A stretch of DNA of 64,000 nt from Mesorhizobium huakuii (GTDB lineage: Bacteria; Pseudomonadota; Alphaproteobacteria; Rhizobiales; Rhizobiaceae). Shown in pieces: positions 42,504-52,284 of this stretch (its first letter is position 1; every line of letters begins with the position of its first letter). The translations under genes were made by a program, and so were the position numbers. Below the pieces are notes generated by a model that had not been told where the DNA came from, made no database searches, and saw nothing but the letters and a program-made list of their open reading frames with translations. Location of the stretch: contig NZ_BSNY01000009.1 of NCBI RefSeq assembly GCF_030160235.1, positions 1 to 64,000 of the forward strand, in the 5' to 3' direction.

Positions 42504-45500
42504 CTACTGGACCGAGGCGATGGCGCAGATGGAAGCAGTGTCGCCAAGGCCCTGGCAGATGGCGGGACCGCTGAGGCGCGGATCCTCGACCAGCGCCTCT
42601 ACCTCGCCGGCAACTGGCTGGCCGGTGAAGAAAACCGGCACAGGCTGCCCGCCGCCATGGATGGTGGCGTTGTCGGCAACAACGCTGGCGGTGTCGGCCG
42701 GCTGCACCACATCGGAGGTCCGCACCACCAGATCGGCGCCGACATAGGTCAGGTCGTAATTGGCCGAGGCGGCAAGACTGCCCTGCTCGATGGCATAGCG
42801 GCCCGACGCGCTTGCCGTGGCTGCATCGGTCGAGAGCGAGCCGGTCAGCGTGTCGCCGCCAACCAGCCCCAGCCCGCCAATCGTATAGGTGAGCGGCGGA
42901 TTGGCCGAGCCTTGCAGCCGGCTTTGCGCATCGGCGATGACTGTGATCGCCCGCTTGCCGATGGTGAAATCGGCGCCGGCATAGGTGATGTCGTAGTTCG
43001 AATTGTCAGCATTGGTGATGGTGCCCTGGCCGATCGCATAGATTCCGACATTCTCACCCGAAGCGCGATCGAGTGCGCCGACAAGGGCCGCACCATTGCC
43101 AAGCCCCGATGTGGTGTAGCCAAGCGTCGGATCGGCATTGCCGTAGATTTTGCCCTGACCGGCATTGGCGGTCACGGTGATCGCCCGTTTGCCGATGGTG
43201 AAACTGGCGCCGACATAGCTGATATCGTAGTTCGCGTTGGCTGCGTTGGTCAGCGTGCCTTGCCCGATGCCATAAGTGCCGACGTTCTCGCCCCCGCCGC
43301 GGTCGAGCGTGCCAACCAGAGCCGCGCCATTACCAAGGCCGGTATGGCTGTAGCCAAGGGTCGGATCGGCATCGCCATAGGTCTTTCCCTGGCCGGAGTT
43401 GGCCATCACGGTGACCGTCCGTTTGTCGATGGCGAAATCCGCACTGGTGAAGGTGATGTCATAGTTCGCATTGTTGGCATCGGTCAGCGAACCCTGGCCG
43501 ATGGCGTAGGCACCGACATTCTCACCAGCGGCCCGGTCAAGGGTTCCGACCAACGCCACGCCCTTGCCTAGATCTGAATAGGTGTAGCCGTAGGATGACG
43601 GGTCGGCATTGCCGTAGGTCTTGCCCTGGCCGGAATTGGCTGTGACCGTGACCGCCCGCCTGGCAATGGTGAAATCATTGCTGACGAAGCTGATGTCGTA
43701 ATTCGCATTGTTGGTATCGGAGAGCGTACCCTGGCCGATCGCATAGGTACCGGCATTCTCACCGACCGCGCGGTCAAGCGCACCGACGAGCGCCACGCCG
43801 GTGCCGAGATCCGAGTAGGTATAGCCATAGGACGACGGATCGGCATCGCCATAGGTCTTGCCCATGCCGGCATTGGCCGTGACGGTGACCGCCCGCCTGG
43901 CGATGGTGAAATCGGCGCCGACGAACGTGATGTCGTAATTGGAGTTCGCGACATCGAGCGTGCCCTGGCCGATGGCGTAGGTGCCGGCATTTTCGCCCGC
44001 CACGCGGTCGAGGCTGCCCGTCAGCGTCAAACCGCCAAGATTGGAAACCGAGTAGGTATAGGCGGCCGGATCGCTGTCGCCATAGACCTTGCCTTGCCCC
44101 TGATCGACGGTGACGGTGATGGCCCGTTTGTCGATGGTGAAGTTGGCGCCGGCGTAGCTGATGTCGTAGTTCGCGTTGTTGGCATTGGTCAGCGTGCCCT
44201 GGCCGATCGCATAGGCGCCGGCATTTTCGCCGGCAACACGATCGAGCGCGCCGACCAGGGCGACGCCATTGCCGAGGTCCGAAACGCTGTAGCCGTATGA
44301 CGATGGATCGGCATCGCCAAAGGTCTTGCCCTGGCCCGGCATCACCGTCACCGTCACCGCCCGCTTGGCAATGGAAAGCCGGCCCGCGCTGTTGAAGGCA
44401 AGGGCGTAGCCGTTGAGCGCAGCGACATCGCCGGCATCGATGGTGATCGTGTAGGTCCCGGCTCCGAGCTGCTGGGTGGCAAGCGGATTGGGGGTAGAGA
44501 GCGTCGGCGCGCCGGCGAAGGCGGTGGTTGCACTGTCGCCGAGATAGGCGTTGGCAACACCTGCCTGATAGCCCGACACCGAATAGGTGAGCGTCGGCAT
44601 GGTGTCGCCGTAGATCTTGGACGCATTGCCGGAGGTGAAGGTCAGCGTCGGCTGGTAGGCGAAGACGTAGCGGTTGCCGCTCGCGCTCACCGCGCCGCCG
44701 GCTGCCGTATTCCACACCGCCGTGTCGCCGCTGTCGAGGTTGCCGAATGTGTTGCCGGTGGGTGCTGCCGCGTAGACCAGCCAGCGCCCGGCTGTCGCGT
44801 TGACGGCATCGCTGCCGCGGCTGTTGATGAACTTGCCGCCTGCCGCCAGCACCGGATTGGTTCCGCTGACCTTGGCGCTCGCTGCGATCGTCAGGTCGCC
44901 TGATGTCTGCAGCTGGACCTGCCCTGTTGTGTTGGCGCCGGTCGTGGTCACGCCCCGCGCGTTGGCGACGCCGCCGATCACGAGGCCGCCCAGATCGACC
45001 AGGTTGACCGATCCCGCATTGGCGGCAATCGCGCCGACCTGGTTGCCGGCATTGGTCAGGTTGAAATTGCCCGTGCCGCCGAGCCACAGCGATCCTGCCG
45101 CCAGACTGCTCGTCTGCGTAACCGCGCCATTCGACGACAGCGCCAGCGTGCCACTGCCGATCGATATCGCCTGGTCGAGCGCGAAAATTGTCGCCGCCGT
45201 TTCGATCTGCCAGTTGGCGAAGGTGAGGTTGCCGACATAGGTCGACCCCACGGTGGTATTTGCGATGTTTTGCAACGCCGAGAGCGACGTGATCGAGCTG
45301 TCCGCTTCGTCGAGGCGCCAGTTGCCGTAGACGTTGAGGTTGGAGACATTGCCGCCCGATAGGCCCGTCCGCAACGTCACCGCGTTCTGCGCGCCTGAGG
45401 CATCCGGGCCGCCATCCTGCACCGTATAAACCAGCACGGCGCTGCCGATCGTGCCATTCGGCGTCGCGATATAGTAGTAGCCGTTGACGCCGGTGGACAC

Positions 45501-48179
45501 CGTGCCGAGGTCGAAGCCGTTGGCGACAGCCGTTACCAGCCCGGGATTCTTCACATAGTAGGGTTGGCGCGTATCCGACGACAGCGGGGTTACGCCGCTG
45601 TCCTTGTAGGCGATGCCGGAGATTGCTTGCACGCCGTTCGGGTAAAAACTTTTCAGGTAGGGATACAGGCCCTCCGAACCGCCGCCGAAGGCCGCACTCA
45701 ATCCATTCGCCGCGCCGTTCTGGAAGTCGCTGGTAGCGAGACCGGTGACAGTGCCTGGGTTGCTGCCGCTGCCGAAAGCATTGGTCAGGCCCGATGTCGT
45801 CGTATCGAAGGCGCCATTGGCGACGGTGCCAAAATTGACCCCGACAAACCCACCCACCTGCGTGCCGCCGTTGATGCCACTTGCCGGGCCGGTTGAATAC
45901 GAGTCGCTGATCGATCCCTGATTCAATCCGACAAATCCGCCCACAAAGGACGAACCAAGAACCCAGCCTGTCGAATAGGACTGGCTGATGGTTCCCGACG
46001 CCGTGTTGGCGCCAACCAGCCCGCCGGCGGAATTATAGTCACGCGCGTTCACCCCGACCGTCGAGAACGACCGGGTGATCGAGCCATCATTCTGGCCGAC
46101 CAGTCCGCCCGTCGCGCTGGCACCGTGGATCTGGCCGCTTGCCCAGACACCGGAAATGGAGCCTTTGTTCCAACCGGCGATGGTGCCCGTCTCGTAGGAA
46201 GCCATCACCACCGCATCGACCAGCCCGACATTGCGCACCACGCCCCCACCGCCGATATAGCCGAACAGGCCAGCGTAGTTCGCGCCCCCCGGCGTGGACC
46301 TTAGGTAGTTGATGGTGTTGCCGAGACCGTCGAAGGTGCCGTTGAAGCCGTTGCCGCTGTTGAGGATGTTGGTGTTGCCGTCGGTGCCGAGCGGAATGAA
46401 GCCCTTGGGGCCATTCCAATTGTAGGTGGCGGTCGCGTCGATCGTGTTGGCCAGCGCATAGCGGCCACTGAGACCGCTGTTGATCGCCTGCAGGCCGTTG
46501 ACGTCGTAGATCAACGTATAGCTCTGGCCGTTGATCGAGAGCGCCTGCGCGCCGGGCGTGCCGGTAAATGTCACGGCGGCGCCAAGCGCATAGGACATCA
46601 CGCCGCCGCTGCCGCCATTGTTGGTGACCAGCGACAGGCCGCCGACACCGCCGATCGTGGCGCCGGCGTTGAAGACGATCGAATGATAGGCGCTGAGCGT
46701 CAGCGTGTTGGCGCTCCAGGCGATCGGCGCGGCGATGGTGATGTCGCCGGCCTGCGAACCGCCGCCACCCGTCGAGATGGTGACGTTGGCCAGCGCCAAT
46801 TGGTTCTGCAGCGTGGTGACGTTGATGACGCTGTCATTGGAACTGGCGGTGAATCCGCCGCTATCGGCACCATTCGAGATGGTGACGTTGTAGGGATCGA
46901 GCAGAAGATCGCCGGTGTCGCCGAAGCGGGCGCGCAGGTCGACGGAACCGGTGAAGTCGAGCCGCTGCTTGCCGGACACTTCGGCAAAGCCGCCATTGCC
47001 GCCATCCTCGCCACCGCGCGCGGAGATCTTGCCGGCGAATTTCGTCTGCTCATCCGACCAGACGATGACCGTGCCGCCGTCGCCGGTGCCGGTGGCGTCG
47101 GCGCTGATTGTCGTGGCCGCATCGATCTCGGTCGTCGTTGCGCGTTGCAGCGTGCCGGAGCCCTGCTTGTCGCCGCCGATCCTGACCGTGCCGCCGCCAT
47201 CCCGGCCCGAGGCGTCGACCTTGGCTGCCTTGAGCTTCAGCTTGCGGCCGGTGACCGTGATCTTGCCGCCCTTGCCGCCTGCCTTGGCCGAGGCGTCGAG
47301 CGTGCCTGTAATCTCGACGGATCCTTCGTCACCGCCAAGCACGATGGCGCCGGATTGACCCGACACCGTGCGCGCCTCGATGACACCGGACATGTTGACC
47401 GCCTGGCGCGCGGCATCGCGCACCGCCGCGGCCTTGAGCTCGACCGTCCCGCCATCGGCGCTGATCAAACCGGAATTGCTGACCAGCGCGGTGCTGCCAT
47501 CCGCCCTGGTCGGCACGGAAACCTGCAGGAAGCCGTCGCCGGAAAGATCGAGCGTCGCCTTCTCGCCCGAGCCCAGCCCGACCTTGCCCAGCGGCACGCT
47601 GATCGAGCCGGCATTGTCGACGCTGCCGCCGATCAGGGCCGCATAGCCGCCACGGCCGATCGAGACGGATCCTTCGTTTGAAACGGCAGCCGAGGCGCCC
47701 TTGCCCTGGAACGTCAGCTTGCCGGCCTTGAAGTCGTCATCGCTGATGTCGAGCGAGGAGCCGACGAAGCCGGCGGCGCTGACCTTGCCGGTCTTGGAGA
47801 TGGCGATGCCGTTGGGGTTGACGAGAAAGACCTGGCCGTTGGCGTTGAGCTGGCCTGATATGGTGGATTTGGTGCCGCCGGTGACGCGGTTGAGCATCGT
47901 CGAGGACGATGTCGGCTGGTCGATGTTGACGGTCGCCCCCTCACCGATCGAAAAACTCTGCCAGTTGACGATGGCCGAGCTGGTCGACTGCTTGATGCTG
48001 AGCTGCGAGGATGACGGGTTCGAGATGGTGACGCCGCCCGACGCAACGCTGCCGCCGGTCGGCAGTTCCTGCGCCCGTGCCGATGTGAAGCCGACCAGTG
48101 CCGTCGACGCCAGCAGCAGAGCCATCAGCGGCGCGCTGGTGCGGTTGCGGCGATGCGTTGAAAAGTCCTGGCTTCGCAT
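42504..48179 (-). CDS. Two-partner secretion exoprotein (TpsA) with MBG repeats
   Basis: A 1891-residue filamentous-haemagglutinin-type exoprotein secreted by the TpsB pore encoded just upstream. After a long signal peptide (about 38 residues, ending SARAQE) comes the TPS domain with VNWQSFSIGEGATVNIDQP, MLNRVTGGTKSTISGQLNANG and VFLVNPNGIAI. Beta-helical repeats follow, then GLUG-like motifs (GGLVGQNDGSITRSFS, GGLVGANTASGTISQSYS, GGFVGLNQGSISDSYS). About eight MBG/YDG-type modules occupy residues 1190-1780, each close to KRAVTVTANSGQGKTYGDAD. The C-terminus is short with three Cys. The ATG at 48179 is preferred over a GTG at 48185, which is too close to GAGG. The protein is probably a surface adhesin. 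Confidence 0.93.
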   Translation of the reverse strand: MRSQDFSTHRRNRTSAPLMALLLASTALVGFTSARAQELPTGGSVASGGVTISNPSSSQLSIKQSTSSAIVNWQSFSIGEGATVNIDQPTSSSTMLNRVTGGTKSTISGQLNANGQVFLVNPNGIAISKTGKVSAAGFVGSSLDISDDDFKAGKLTFQGKGASAAVSNEGSVSIGRGGYAALIGGSVDNAGSISVPLGKVGLGSGEKATLDLSGDGFLQVSVPTRADGSTALVSNSGLISADGGTVELKAAAVRDAARQAVNMSGVIEARTVSGQSGAIVLGGDEGSVEITGTLDASAKAGGKGGKITVTGRKLKLKAAKVDASGRDGGGTVRIGGDKQGSGTLQRATTTEIDAATTISADATGTGDGGTVIVWSDEQTKFAGKISARGGEDGGNGGFAEVSGKQRLDFTGSVDLRARFGDTGDLLLDPYNVTISNGADSGGFTASSNDSVINVTTLQNQLALANVTISTGGGGSQAGDITIAAPIAWSANTLTLSAYHSIVFNAGATIGGVGGLSLVTNNGGSGGVMSYALGAAVTFTGTPGAQALSINGQSYTLIYDVNGLQAINSGLSGRYALANTIDATATYNWNGPKGFIPLGTDGNTNILNSGNGFNGTFDGLGNTINYLRSTPGGANYAGLFGYIGGGGVVRNVGLVDAVVMASYETGTIAGWNKGSISGVWASGQIHGASATGGLVGQNDGSITRSFSTVGVNARDYNSAGGLVGANTASGTISQSYSTGWVLGSSFVGGFVGLNQGSISDSYSTGPASGINGGTQVGGFVGVNFGTVANGAFDTTTSGLTNAFGSGSNPGTVTGLATSDFQNGAANGLSAAFGGGSEGLYPYLKSFYPNGVQAISGIAYKDSGVTPLSSDTRQPYYVKNPGLVTAVANGFDLGTVSTGVNGYYYIATPNGTIGSAVLVYTVQDGGPDASGAQNAVTLRTGLSGGNVSNLNVYGNWRLDEADSSITSLSALQNIANTTVGSTYVGNLTFANWQIETAATIFALDQAISIGSGTLALSSNGAVTQTSSLAAGSLWLGGTGNFNLTNAGNQVGAIAANAGSVNLVDLGGLVIGGVANARGVTTTGANTTGQVQLQTSGDLTIAASAKVSGTNPVLAAGGKFINSRGSDAVNATAGRWLVYAAAPTGNTFGNLDSGDTAVWNTAAGGAVSASGNRYVFAYQPTLTFTSGNASKIYGDTMPTLTYSVSGYQAGVANAYLGDSATTAFAGAPTLSTPNPLATQQLGAGTYTITIDAGDVAALNGYALAFNSAGRLSIAKRAVTVTVMPGQGKTFGDADPSSYGYSVSDLGNGVALVGALDRVAGENAGAYAIGQGTLTNANNANYDISYAGANFTIDKRAITVTVDQGQGKVYGDSDPAAYTYSVSNLGGLTLTGSLDRVAGENAGTYAIGQGTLDVANSNYDITFVGADFTIARRAVTVTANAGMGKTYGDADPSSYGYTYSDLGTGVALVGALDRAVGENAGTYAIGQGTLSDTNNANYDISFVSNDFTIARRAVTVTANSGQGKTYGNADPSSYGYTYSDLGKGVALVGTLDRAAGENVGAYAIGQGSLTDANNANYDITFTSADFAIDKRTVTVMANSGQGKTYGDADPTLGYSHTGLGNGAALVGTLDRGGGENVGTYGIGQGTLTNAANANYDISYVGASFTIGKRAITVTANAGQGKIYGNADPTLGYTTSGLGNGAALVGALDRASGENVGIYAIGQGTITNADNSNYDITYAGADFTIGKRAITVIADAQSRLQGSANPPLTYTIGGLGLVGGDTLTGSLSTDAATASASGRYAIEQGSLAASANYDLTYVGADLVVRTSDVVQPADTASVVADNATIHGGGQPVPVFFTGQPVAGEVEALVEDPRLSGPAICQGLGDTASICAIASVQ
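42860..44370 (-). repeat. Tandem MBG-module repeats in tpsA
   Basis: Seven consecutive modules of roughly 230-240 bases (75-80 residues) are recognisable by KRAxTVT at their start and GxYAIGQGTLT ... NYDI(S/T)(Y/F) near their end; an eighth more diverged one precedes them. Neighbouring units share long identical DNA stretches, so the block is open to unequal recombination and length variation. Confidence 0.85.
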
Positions 48180-48188
48180 GCTCACGCC

Positions 48189-49979
48189 TCAGAACTGGAT
48201 GGCGCCGGCGAGCGAAAAGCGATCGCTGGTCGGCAGATGGTCGTCGCGATGCTGGCGGCCCCATTCCAGGGTCAGGCTGGCGTTGGTCACATCGCCCGCA
48301 AGCGCCGTGCCGACCTTCAGGCCAAGCCCGTAGGACGCGCCGACAATGTCGGCCGTCTCGAGCACGGTCGGCATTTCGAGATGGACCTGGCCGACAGCGC
48401 CGAAAACATAGGGCGACAGCGAAACGATGCCGCCGGTGAACGGCACGTACCAGGGCGAGGACACCTCGCCGCGCAGCATATAACCGGAATCGCCCTGCAG
48501 CGCGCCGGCGTCGAAGCTCGACAGGCCGTTGGACCCGGTGAGCCCGATCTGCTCCGACTGCAGCAGCGGCTTGCCGAATGAGGTCTGCGCACGGGCGTAG
48601 AGATCAAGGCCGAGATGAGTGGCCAAAGGCTGGCTGTAGCTGGCCGAGACCTCCAGTTTCTGGAAGTCGGCATCGGCGCCCTGGCGCGACAGCGGCAGCA
48701 GCGGTGTGGCGTCGGCGGCCGAGCGCGCGCCGAGCCCGTCAATGCCGAACGAAGCCACGACATTGCCGGTAAAGACCCCGCCGAGCGGCGTGAACCAGGT
48801 GGCGTCGGTGCCGAACCTGACGATGCGCAGCCGGTCCTCGGCGATGGGCAGCGAGACCGGCGTCACCGCATTGAGGAAATCGTTCTGCGCGTCGAAGGAG
48901 AGTTCGCTGCTGACGGTCAATGCGCGGCCGCGGATCCAGGGATAGCGAAGCCTGGCCGAATATCGCTCGAATTCACTGCCGAAGCCGAGCGTGCCCGGCT
49001 CGGCGGTCGGGTTGGCGCGCGTGCGGGTGGCTTCCAGGTTGAGTGTCAGCCCGTCATAGCCGATCGGCACGACGATGCCGGCGGCATAGTTGCGGTTTCG
49101 CGGGGCATCTGTGAAGAGGCCGCTCTCGCCGCCGTCGGGATAGCCGCCAATGCGCACATAGACGAGTTCGCCGAGACCAAGCAGCGAGTTGAAATCGACG
49201 CCGACGCCCGTCGACCAGCGCTGCAGCGATGGCGAGAGCGAGTTGTCCACGGTGGCCTGGCCGCCACGCGGGCGGTACTTGCCGTCGATGACCAGCACGC
49301 TGGCGCCCTTCGCCGTGCCGGCCTGCAAGGTCGAGCGCAGCCTGGCGCCCGGCGTGTCGCCGGCCAGGAGCAGCTTGCGCTCGATCGCCGACAGCTTGAT
49401 GCTTTTCTGCCCGACCAGCGGCGCCAGCGTTGCCTCCACCCGCCCGCGTATGCGATCGGGCAGGTTGCTGGTGTCGATCCGCTCGAGATAGCCGTCGATG
49501 ACGACGAGCCTGAGCCTGGCGCCGTCGTTGAGTTTCTGCGCCGGCAGCACGATCCGAACCAGAGCGTAGCCGGCCCGGCCATATTCGGTCTCCAGCGCGC
49601 GCGCCGCGGCAAAGATCTCCGCCGCCGTCACCGTGCGATGGGCAAGGCCCGCGACGAGCTTGCGCGTCGCCTCGGCCATGTCAGGCAGGCCGCCCTCGAC
49701 GCTGACGTCCCTGAGCTTGACCTTCAGCTTTTCGGCGCCCGCCGGCGCTTGGAGACCCGAACCTTCCGGGATGGAAACGCCGACCGTGTCGGTTTGCGGT
49801 GGCGGCCGGAAGCTTGGCGGCGTGATCTGGCTGGCGGTCTCGGCGAACGCACTGGTCTGAAACGACAGACATGCCGTGGCGGCCAGCAGGATCGGCAATA
49901 TTCCACGCGCCGACGGCCCGCCGGAAACAGGCAGGCCGTCGGCATTCTTGCCAATCGCGATTTTTTCTCGATAATCCAC
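48189..49979 (-). CDS. Two-partner secretion outer-membrane transporter (TpsB, ShlB/FhaC/HecB family)
   Basis: A 596-residue Omp85-superfamily pore. An N-terminal signal region (GILPILLAATACLSFQTSAFAE) is followed by a Pro-rich linker, a POTRA-type domain (about residues 83-170: LKVKLRDVSVEGG ... LRLVVIDGYLERID) and a 16-strand beta-barrel ending with FSLAGAIQF, whose terminal Phe suits BAM-dependent insertion. The barrel contains a plausible L6-type motif region near RARLRYPWIRGRALTV-like strands. The start is a GTG. Its stop lies nine bases before the exoprotein start, the usual TPS operon order. Confidence 0.92.
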   Translation of the reverse strand: MDYREKIAIGKNADGLPVSGGPSARGILPILLAATACLSFQTSAFAETASQITPPSFRPPPQTDTVGVSIPEGSGLQAPAGAEKLKVKLRDVSVEGGLPDMAEATRKLVAGLAHRTVTAAEIFAAARALETEYGRAGYALVRIVLPAQKLNDGARLRLVVIDGYLERIDTSNLPDRIRGRVEATLAPLVGQKSIKLSAIERKLLLAGDTPGARLRSTLQAGTAKGASVLVIDGKYRPRGGQATVDNSLSPSLQRWSTGVGVDFNSLLGLGELVYVRIGGYPDGGESGLFTDAPRNRNYAAGIVVPIGYDGLTLNLEATRTRANPTAEPGTLGFGSEFERYSARLRYPWIRGRALTVSSELSFDAQNDFLNAVTPVSLPIAEDRLRIVRFGTDATWFTPLGGVFTGNVVASFGIDGLGARSAADATPLLPLSRQGADADFQKLEVSASYSQPLATHLGLDLYARAQTSFGKPLLQSEQIGLTGSNGLSSFDAGALQGDSGYMLRGEVSSPWYVPFTGGIVSLSPYVFGAVGQVHLEMPTVLETADIVGASYGLGLKVGTALAGDVTNASLTLEWGRQHRDDHLPTSDRFSLAGAIQF

Positions 49980-50272
49980 TCAGTCACTCGCATTTCGAAG
50001 TAGAACGCGGCAAAGCTTCGCCGCCGCGCGATGTCTTATCGCTCGTCAAAACCACGGCTGGTCTGCACTCATGTCCGAAAGGCGTGCCCCCGCCGCTCGG
50101 ATGAGGCGGAAACTATGCCTGGCCCTAAGGAAGGTCAATTCAACGGGCGGCCGTTCGGCTGACTATTATTGGGAGGGGTTTTCCAAGCCATAGCAATCAG
50201 TTAGCGGACTGAACCACGAACCCGTCACTGTCGATCCGAGCCTCGGCTGGCCTTGTTCTCCGCAGCTGGTAC
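49980..50272. other. Divergent intergenic region, no gene seen
   Basis: This gap separates the minus-strand TPS operon from the plus-strand regulator-like genes and must contain both promoters. I see no clear -35/-10 pair, no ribosomal or tRNA gene and no convincing reading frame. A short frame starting ATGTCTTATCG near 50030 has no ribosome-binding site and is not supported. Confidence 0.5.
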
Positions 50273-50300
50273 GTCTGGACACAAGTGTTGAAGGCTGAAA
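50273..50300 (+). promoter_or_regulatory. 28-bp element shared by two paralogous genes (copy 1)
   Basis: GTCTGGACACAAGTGTTGAA and the following GGCTGAAA match the stretch at 51336-51363 at 23 of 28 positions. All mismatches are at one position and in a four-base block. The core GTC-TG-GAC is a short dyad. In copy 2 the same frame runs into a stop, so the conservation is not coding. It is probably an operator or promoter element common to both genes. Confidence 0.6.
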
Positions 50301-50314
50301 AAAGGAACGCAACT

Positions 50315-51214
50315 TTGCTGCCCGAGTTGATTCAAGAGATCAGGAGATCCGCGCTGAATCTGGAAGACATAGCGGCCCATCCGGCCTTGCACCGCTACGT
50401 ACAGGAACAGTCGCAGTCCCTGATCCGAATCTATGAGGAAACCCCGCGACTGGCTTCCATCTTTGCCACGCAGCAGCGCTGGCTGATGGCCCATGTCGGC
50501 CTTGCCATGCATTTCCGGCGCGACCCGAACGACCGCCGCAAGGAGCTGACCGTATCGCGTTTCATCGAGGTCGTGCACAAGAACGCCGTGGCCAGCCGCA
50601 ACACGGCGGATGCTTTCATCAAGGAGATGCTGCACTACAACATCGCCGAGTATGTGGCCGGCGGCGACGGCCGCACGCATCCCCTGCAACCGACGGCGGC
50701 CACCATCGAGCGATTCACCGGCTGGGTGACCGCCCATCTGCGCACACTTGACCATATCGATGGCGGCGACCGGCTGGGCCGATATCTGGATCGGCCGGAC
50801 ATGCTTGCCACGCTGCAGCCGCTGATCGCTGACGGCCTGCTGGCCTCAAAGCCGGTGCGCGAACCCAACCAGACCTTTTCCCTGTTCATCTGGCTCAACA
50901 ATGGCGGCATCGTCATGGATTGGCTGATGTCCGGCATCGATCCCGACCATGCCGGCCTGGAACGGATTCCGACCAGCGTGGTTTCGATCGGCGATTTCGC
51001 CAAATGGCTCAAACTGTCGCGGACCCATCTTGGCCGCAAACTGCGCACCGCCGAGGAACTCGGCAGCATTGGCTGGCTCGGCCAGCGAGGCCATTCGGTG
51101 ATGTGGGTGTCGCACAGATTCTACGAGGAATACATGACCGTGCAGGCCGCCAAGCTGGCTGTCGTCGACAACGCCTTCAAAGCTTGTTTTCCGCGGTCGC
51201 AAGGCGATGACTGA
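50315..51214 (+). CDS. Unrecognised regulator-like protein, double winged-helix appearance
   Basis: A roughly 299-residue soluble protein. I do not recognise its family. Two segments look like winged helices: one with RRKELTVSRFIEVVHKNA then SRNTADAFIKEMLHYNIAEY, and a C-terminal one with VSIGDFAKWLKLSRTHLGRK then AEELGSIGWLGQRGHSVMWV. The middle has WLNNGGIVMDWLMSG and an earlier FATQQRWLMAHVGLAMHFRR. The TTG start has AAGGA eight bases upstream; a GTG at 50285 would overlap the shared 28-bp element, which is why it is not chosen. The next gene is a close paralog, about two-thirds identical by eye. It is divergent from the TPS operon, so control of that adhesin is plausible but unproven. Confidence 0.75.
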   Translation: MLPELIQEIRRSALNLEDIAAHPALHRYVQEQSQSLIRIYEETPRLASIFATQQRWLMAHVGLAMHFRRDPNDRRKELTVSRFIEVVHKNAVASRNTADAFIKEMLHYNIAEYVAGGDGRTHPLQPTAATIERFTGWVTAHLRTLDHIDGGDRLGRYLDRPDMLATLQPLIADGLLASKPVREPNQTFSLFIWLNNGGIVMDWLMSGIDPDHAGLERIPTSVVSIGDFAKWLKLSRTHLGRKLRTAEELGSIGWLGQRGHSVMWVSHRFYEEYMTVQAAKLAVVDNAFKACFPRSQGDD

Positions 51215-51335
51215 GCCGCGCCCCGCGCAAATTAGGTCGGACAAGAAGAGATTACCGATTTACGCTTCCTCGCGGCAATGAAGCTGCGTCCTTGACTGTG
51301 CCACCGCACGCACTCACCCACTATTGATGGCCAGT

Positions 51336-51363
51336 GTCTGGACACGAGCCCCGAAGGCTGAAA
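51336..51363 (+). promoter_or_regulatory. 28-bp element shared by two paralogous genes (copy 2)
   Basis: GTCTGGACACGAGCCCCGAA plus GGCTGAAA is the second copy of the element at 50273-50300. It ends 46 bases before the start of the second paralog. The rest of the 195-base gap has no other feature. Confidence 0.6.
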
Positions 51364-51409
51364 GTGTACATTTGCGTCGCGACAAGGGGGCTTATCGCAG
51401 CGGGGGAGA

Positions 51410-52276
51410 ATGACGCTAACGTCGGAAGAGATTGCCGGTCATCCGGCATTGCATCGTTGTGTCCGCGCCCAGGCGCAGGCGATGAACCAGATCTATGAAA
51501 CGAACCCGCGGCTTTCCTCGGTGTTCGCCACCCAGCAACGCTGGCTGATGGCCCATATCGGCCTTGCCCTGCATTTCCGGCGGGAGCCCGGCGACTATCG
51601 CAAGGAGCTGACGACGGCGCGTTTCATCGATGTGATCCGCCAGAATTCCGTGGCCAGCCGCAACACCGCCGACGCCTTCATCAAGGAGATGCTGCACTAC
51701 GGTTTCATCGAGTATTTGCCCGCGACGCAGGACGGCCGTATCCGCCCCCTGCAGCCGGCGCCGGCTTCGCTGGGGCCGGTCATAGGCTGGCTGATGGCGC
51801 ATCTGCACACGCTGGACAGCCTCGACGGTGCGAACCGGCTGGCCCTGTACCTGGCCCGGCCGGACGCACTGGCCATGGTGCAGCCACGGATTGCCGATGG
51901 CTTGCTCTCCTCCAACCCGGTGCGCGAGCCCAAGCAGACTTTTTCCCTGTTCACCTGGCTCAACAATGGCGGCGTCGTCATGGATTGGCTGTTCTCGGGC
52001 GTGGATCCCGACCATACCGGCCTCGATCGGATCCCGACCGGCATCGTCTCGATCGGCGATTTCGCCGAGTGGCTGAAATTGTCGCGAACGCACCTTGCAC
52101 GCAAGCTGCGCGCCGCCGAGGACCTCGGCAGCGTCGGCTGGCTCGGCCAGCGCGGTCATTCGGTGATGTGGGTGTCGCGCGACTTCTGTCAGGAATACAT
52201 GAGCGCCCAGGCGGTGAAGCTGGCTATCATCGATGCCGCCTTCGCCGAAGCCTTTGGTCCGGCGGCTGGCCGCTGA
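51410..52276 (+). CDS. Paralog of the preceding regulator-like protein
   Basis: A 288-residue protein colinear with the preceding gene product from HPALHR onwards. The same landmarks are kept: FATQQRWLMAHIGLALHFRR, SRNTADAFIKEMLHYGFIEY, WLNNGGVVMDWLFSG, SIGDFAEWLKLSRTHLARK and GWLGQRGHSVMWVS. Conservation is highest in the two helix-turn-helix-like segments and in FATQQRWLMAH, and lowest in the loop after the first wing and at the termini. GGGGGAG stands close to the ATG. The family has no name I can give. A small RiPP-like peptide gene begins 102 bases downstream on the same strand. Confidence 0.8.
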   Translation: MTLTSEEIAGHPALHRCVRAQAQAMNQIYETNPRLSSVFATQQRWLMAHIGLALHFRREPGDYRKELTTARFIDVIRQNSVASRNTADAFIKEMLHYGFIEYLPATQDGRIRPLQPAPASLGPVIGWLMAHLHTLDSLDGANRLALYLARPDALAMVQPRIADGLLSSNPVREPKQTFSLFTWLNNGGVVMDWLFSGVDPDHTGLDRIPTGIVSIGDFAEWLKLSRTHLARKLRAAEDLGSVGWLGQRGHSVMWVSRDFCQEYMSAQAVKLAIIDAAFAEAFGPAAGR

Positions 52277-52284
52277 CCGGTACG

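Noticed and set aside
50285-50314. GTG start for the first paralogous regulator-like gene
   Set aside because: It lies inside the 28-bp element that is conserved but noncoding before the second paralog; the TTG at 50315 has a better-spaced AAGGA. It cannot be fully excluded.
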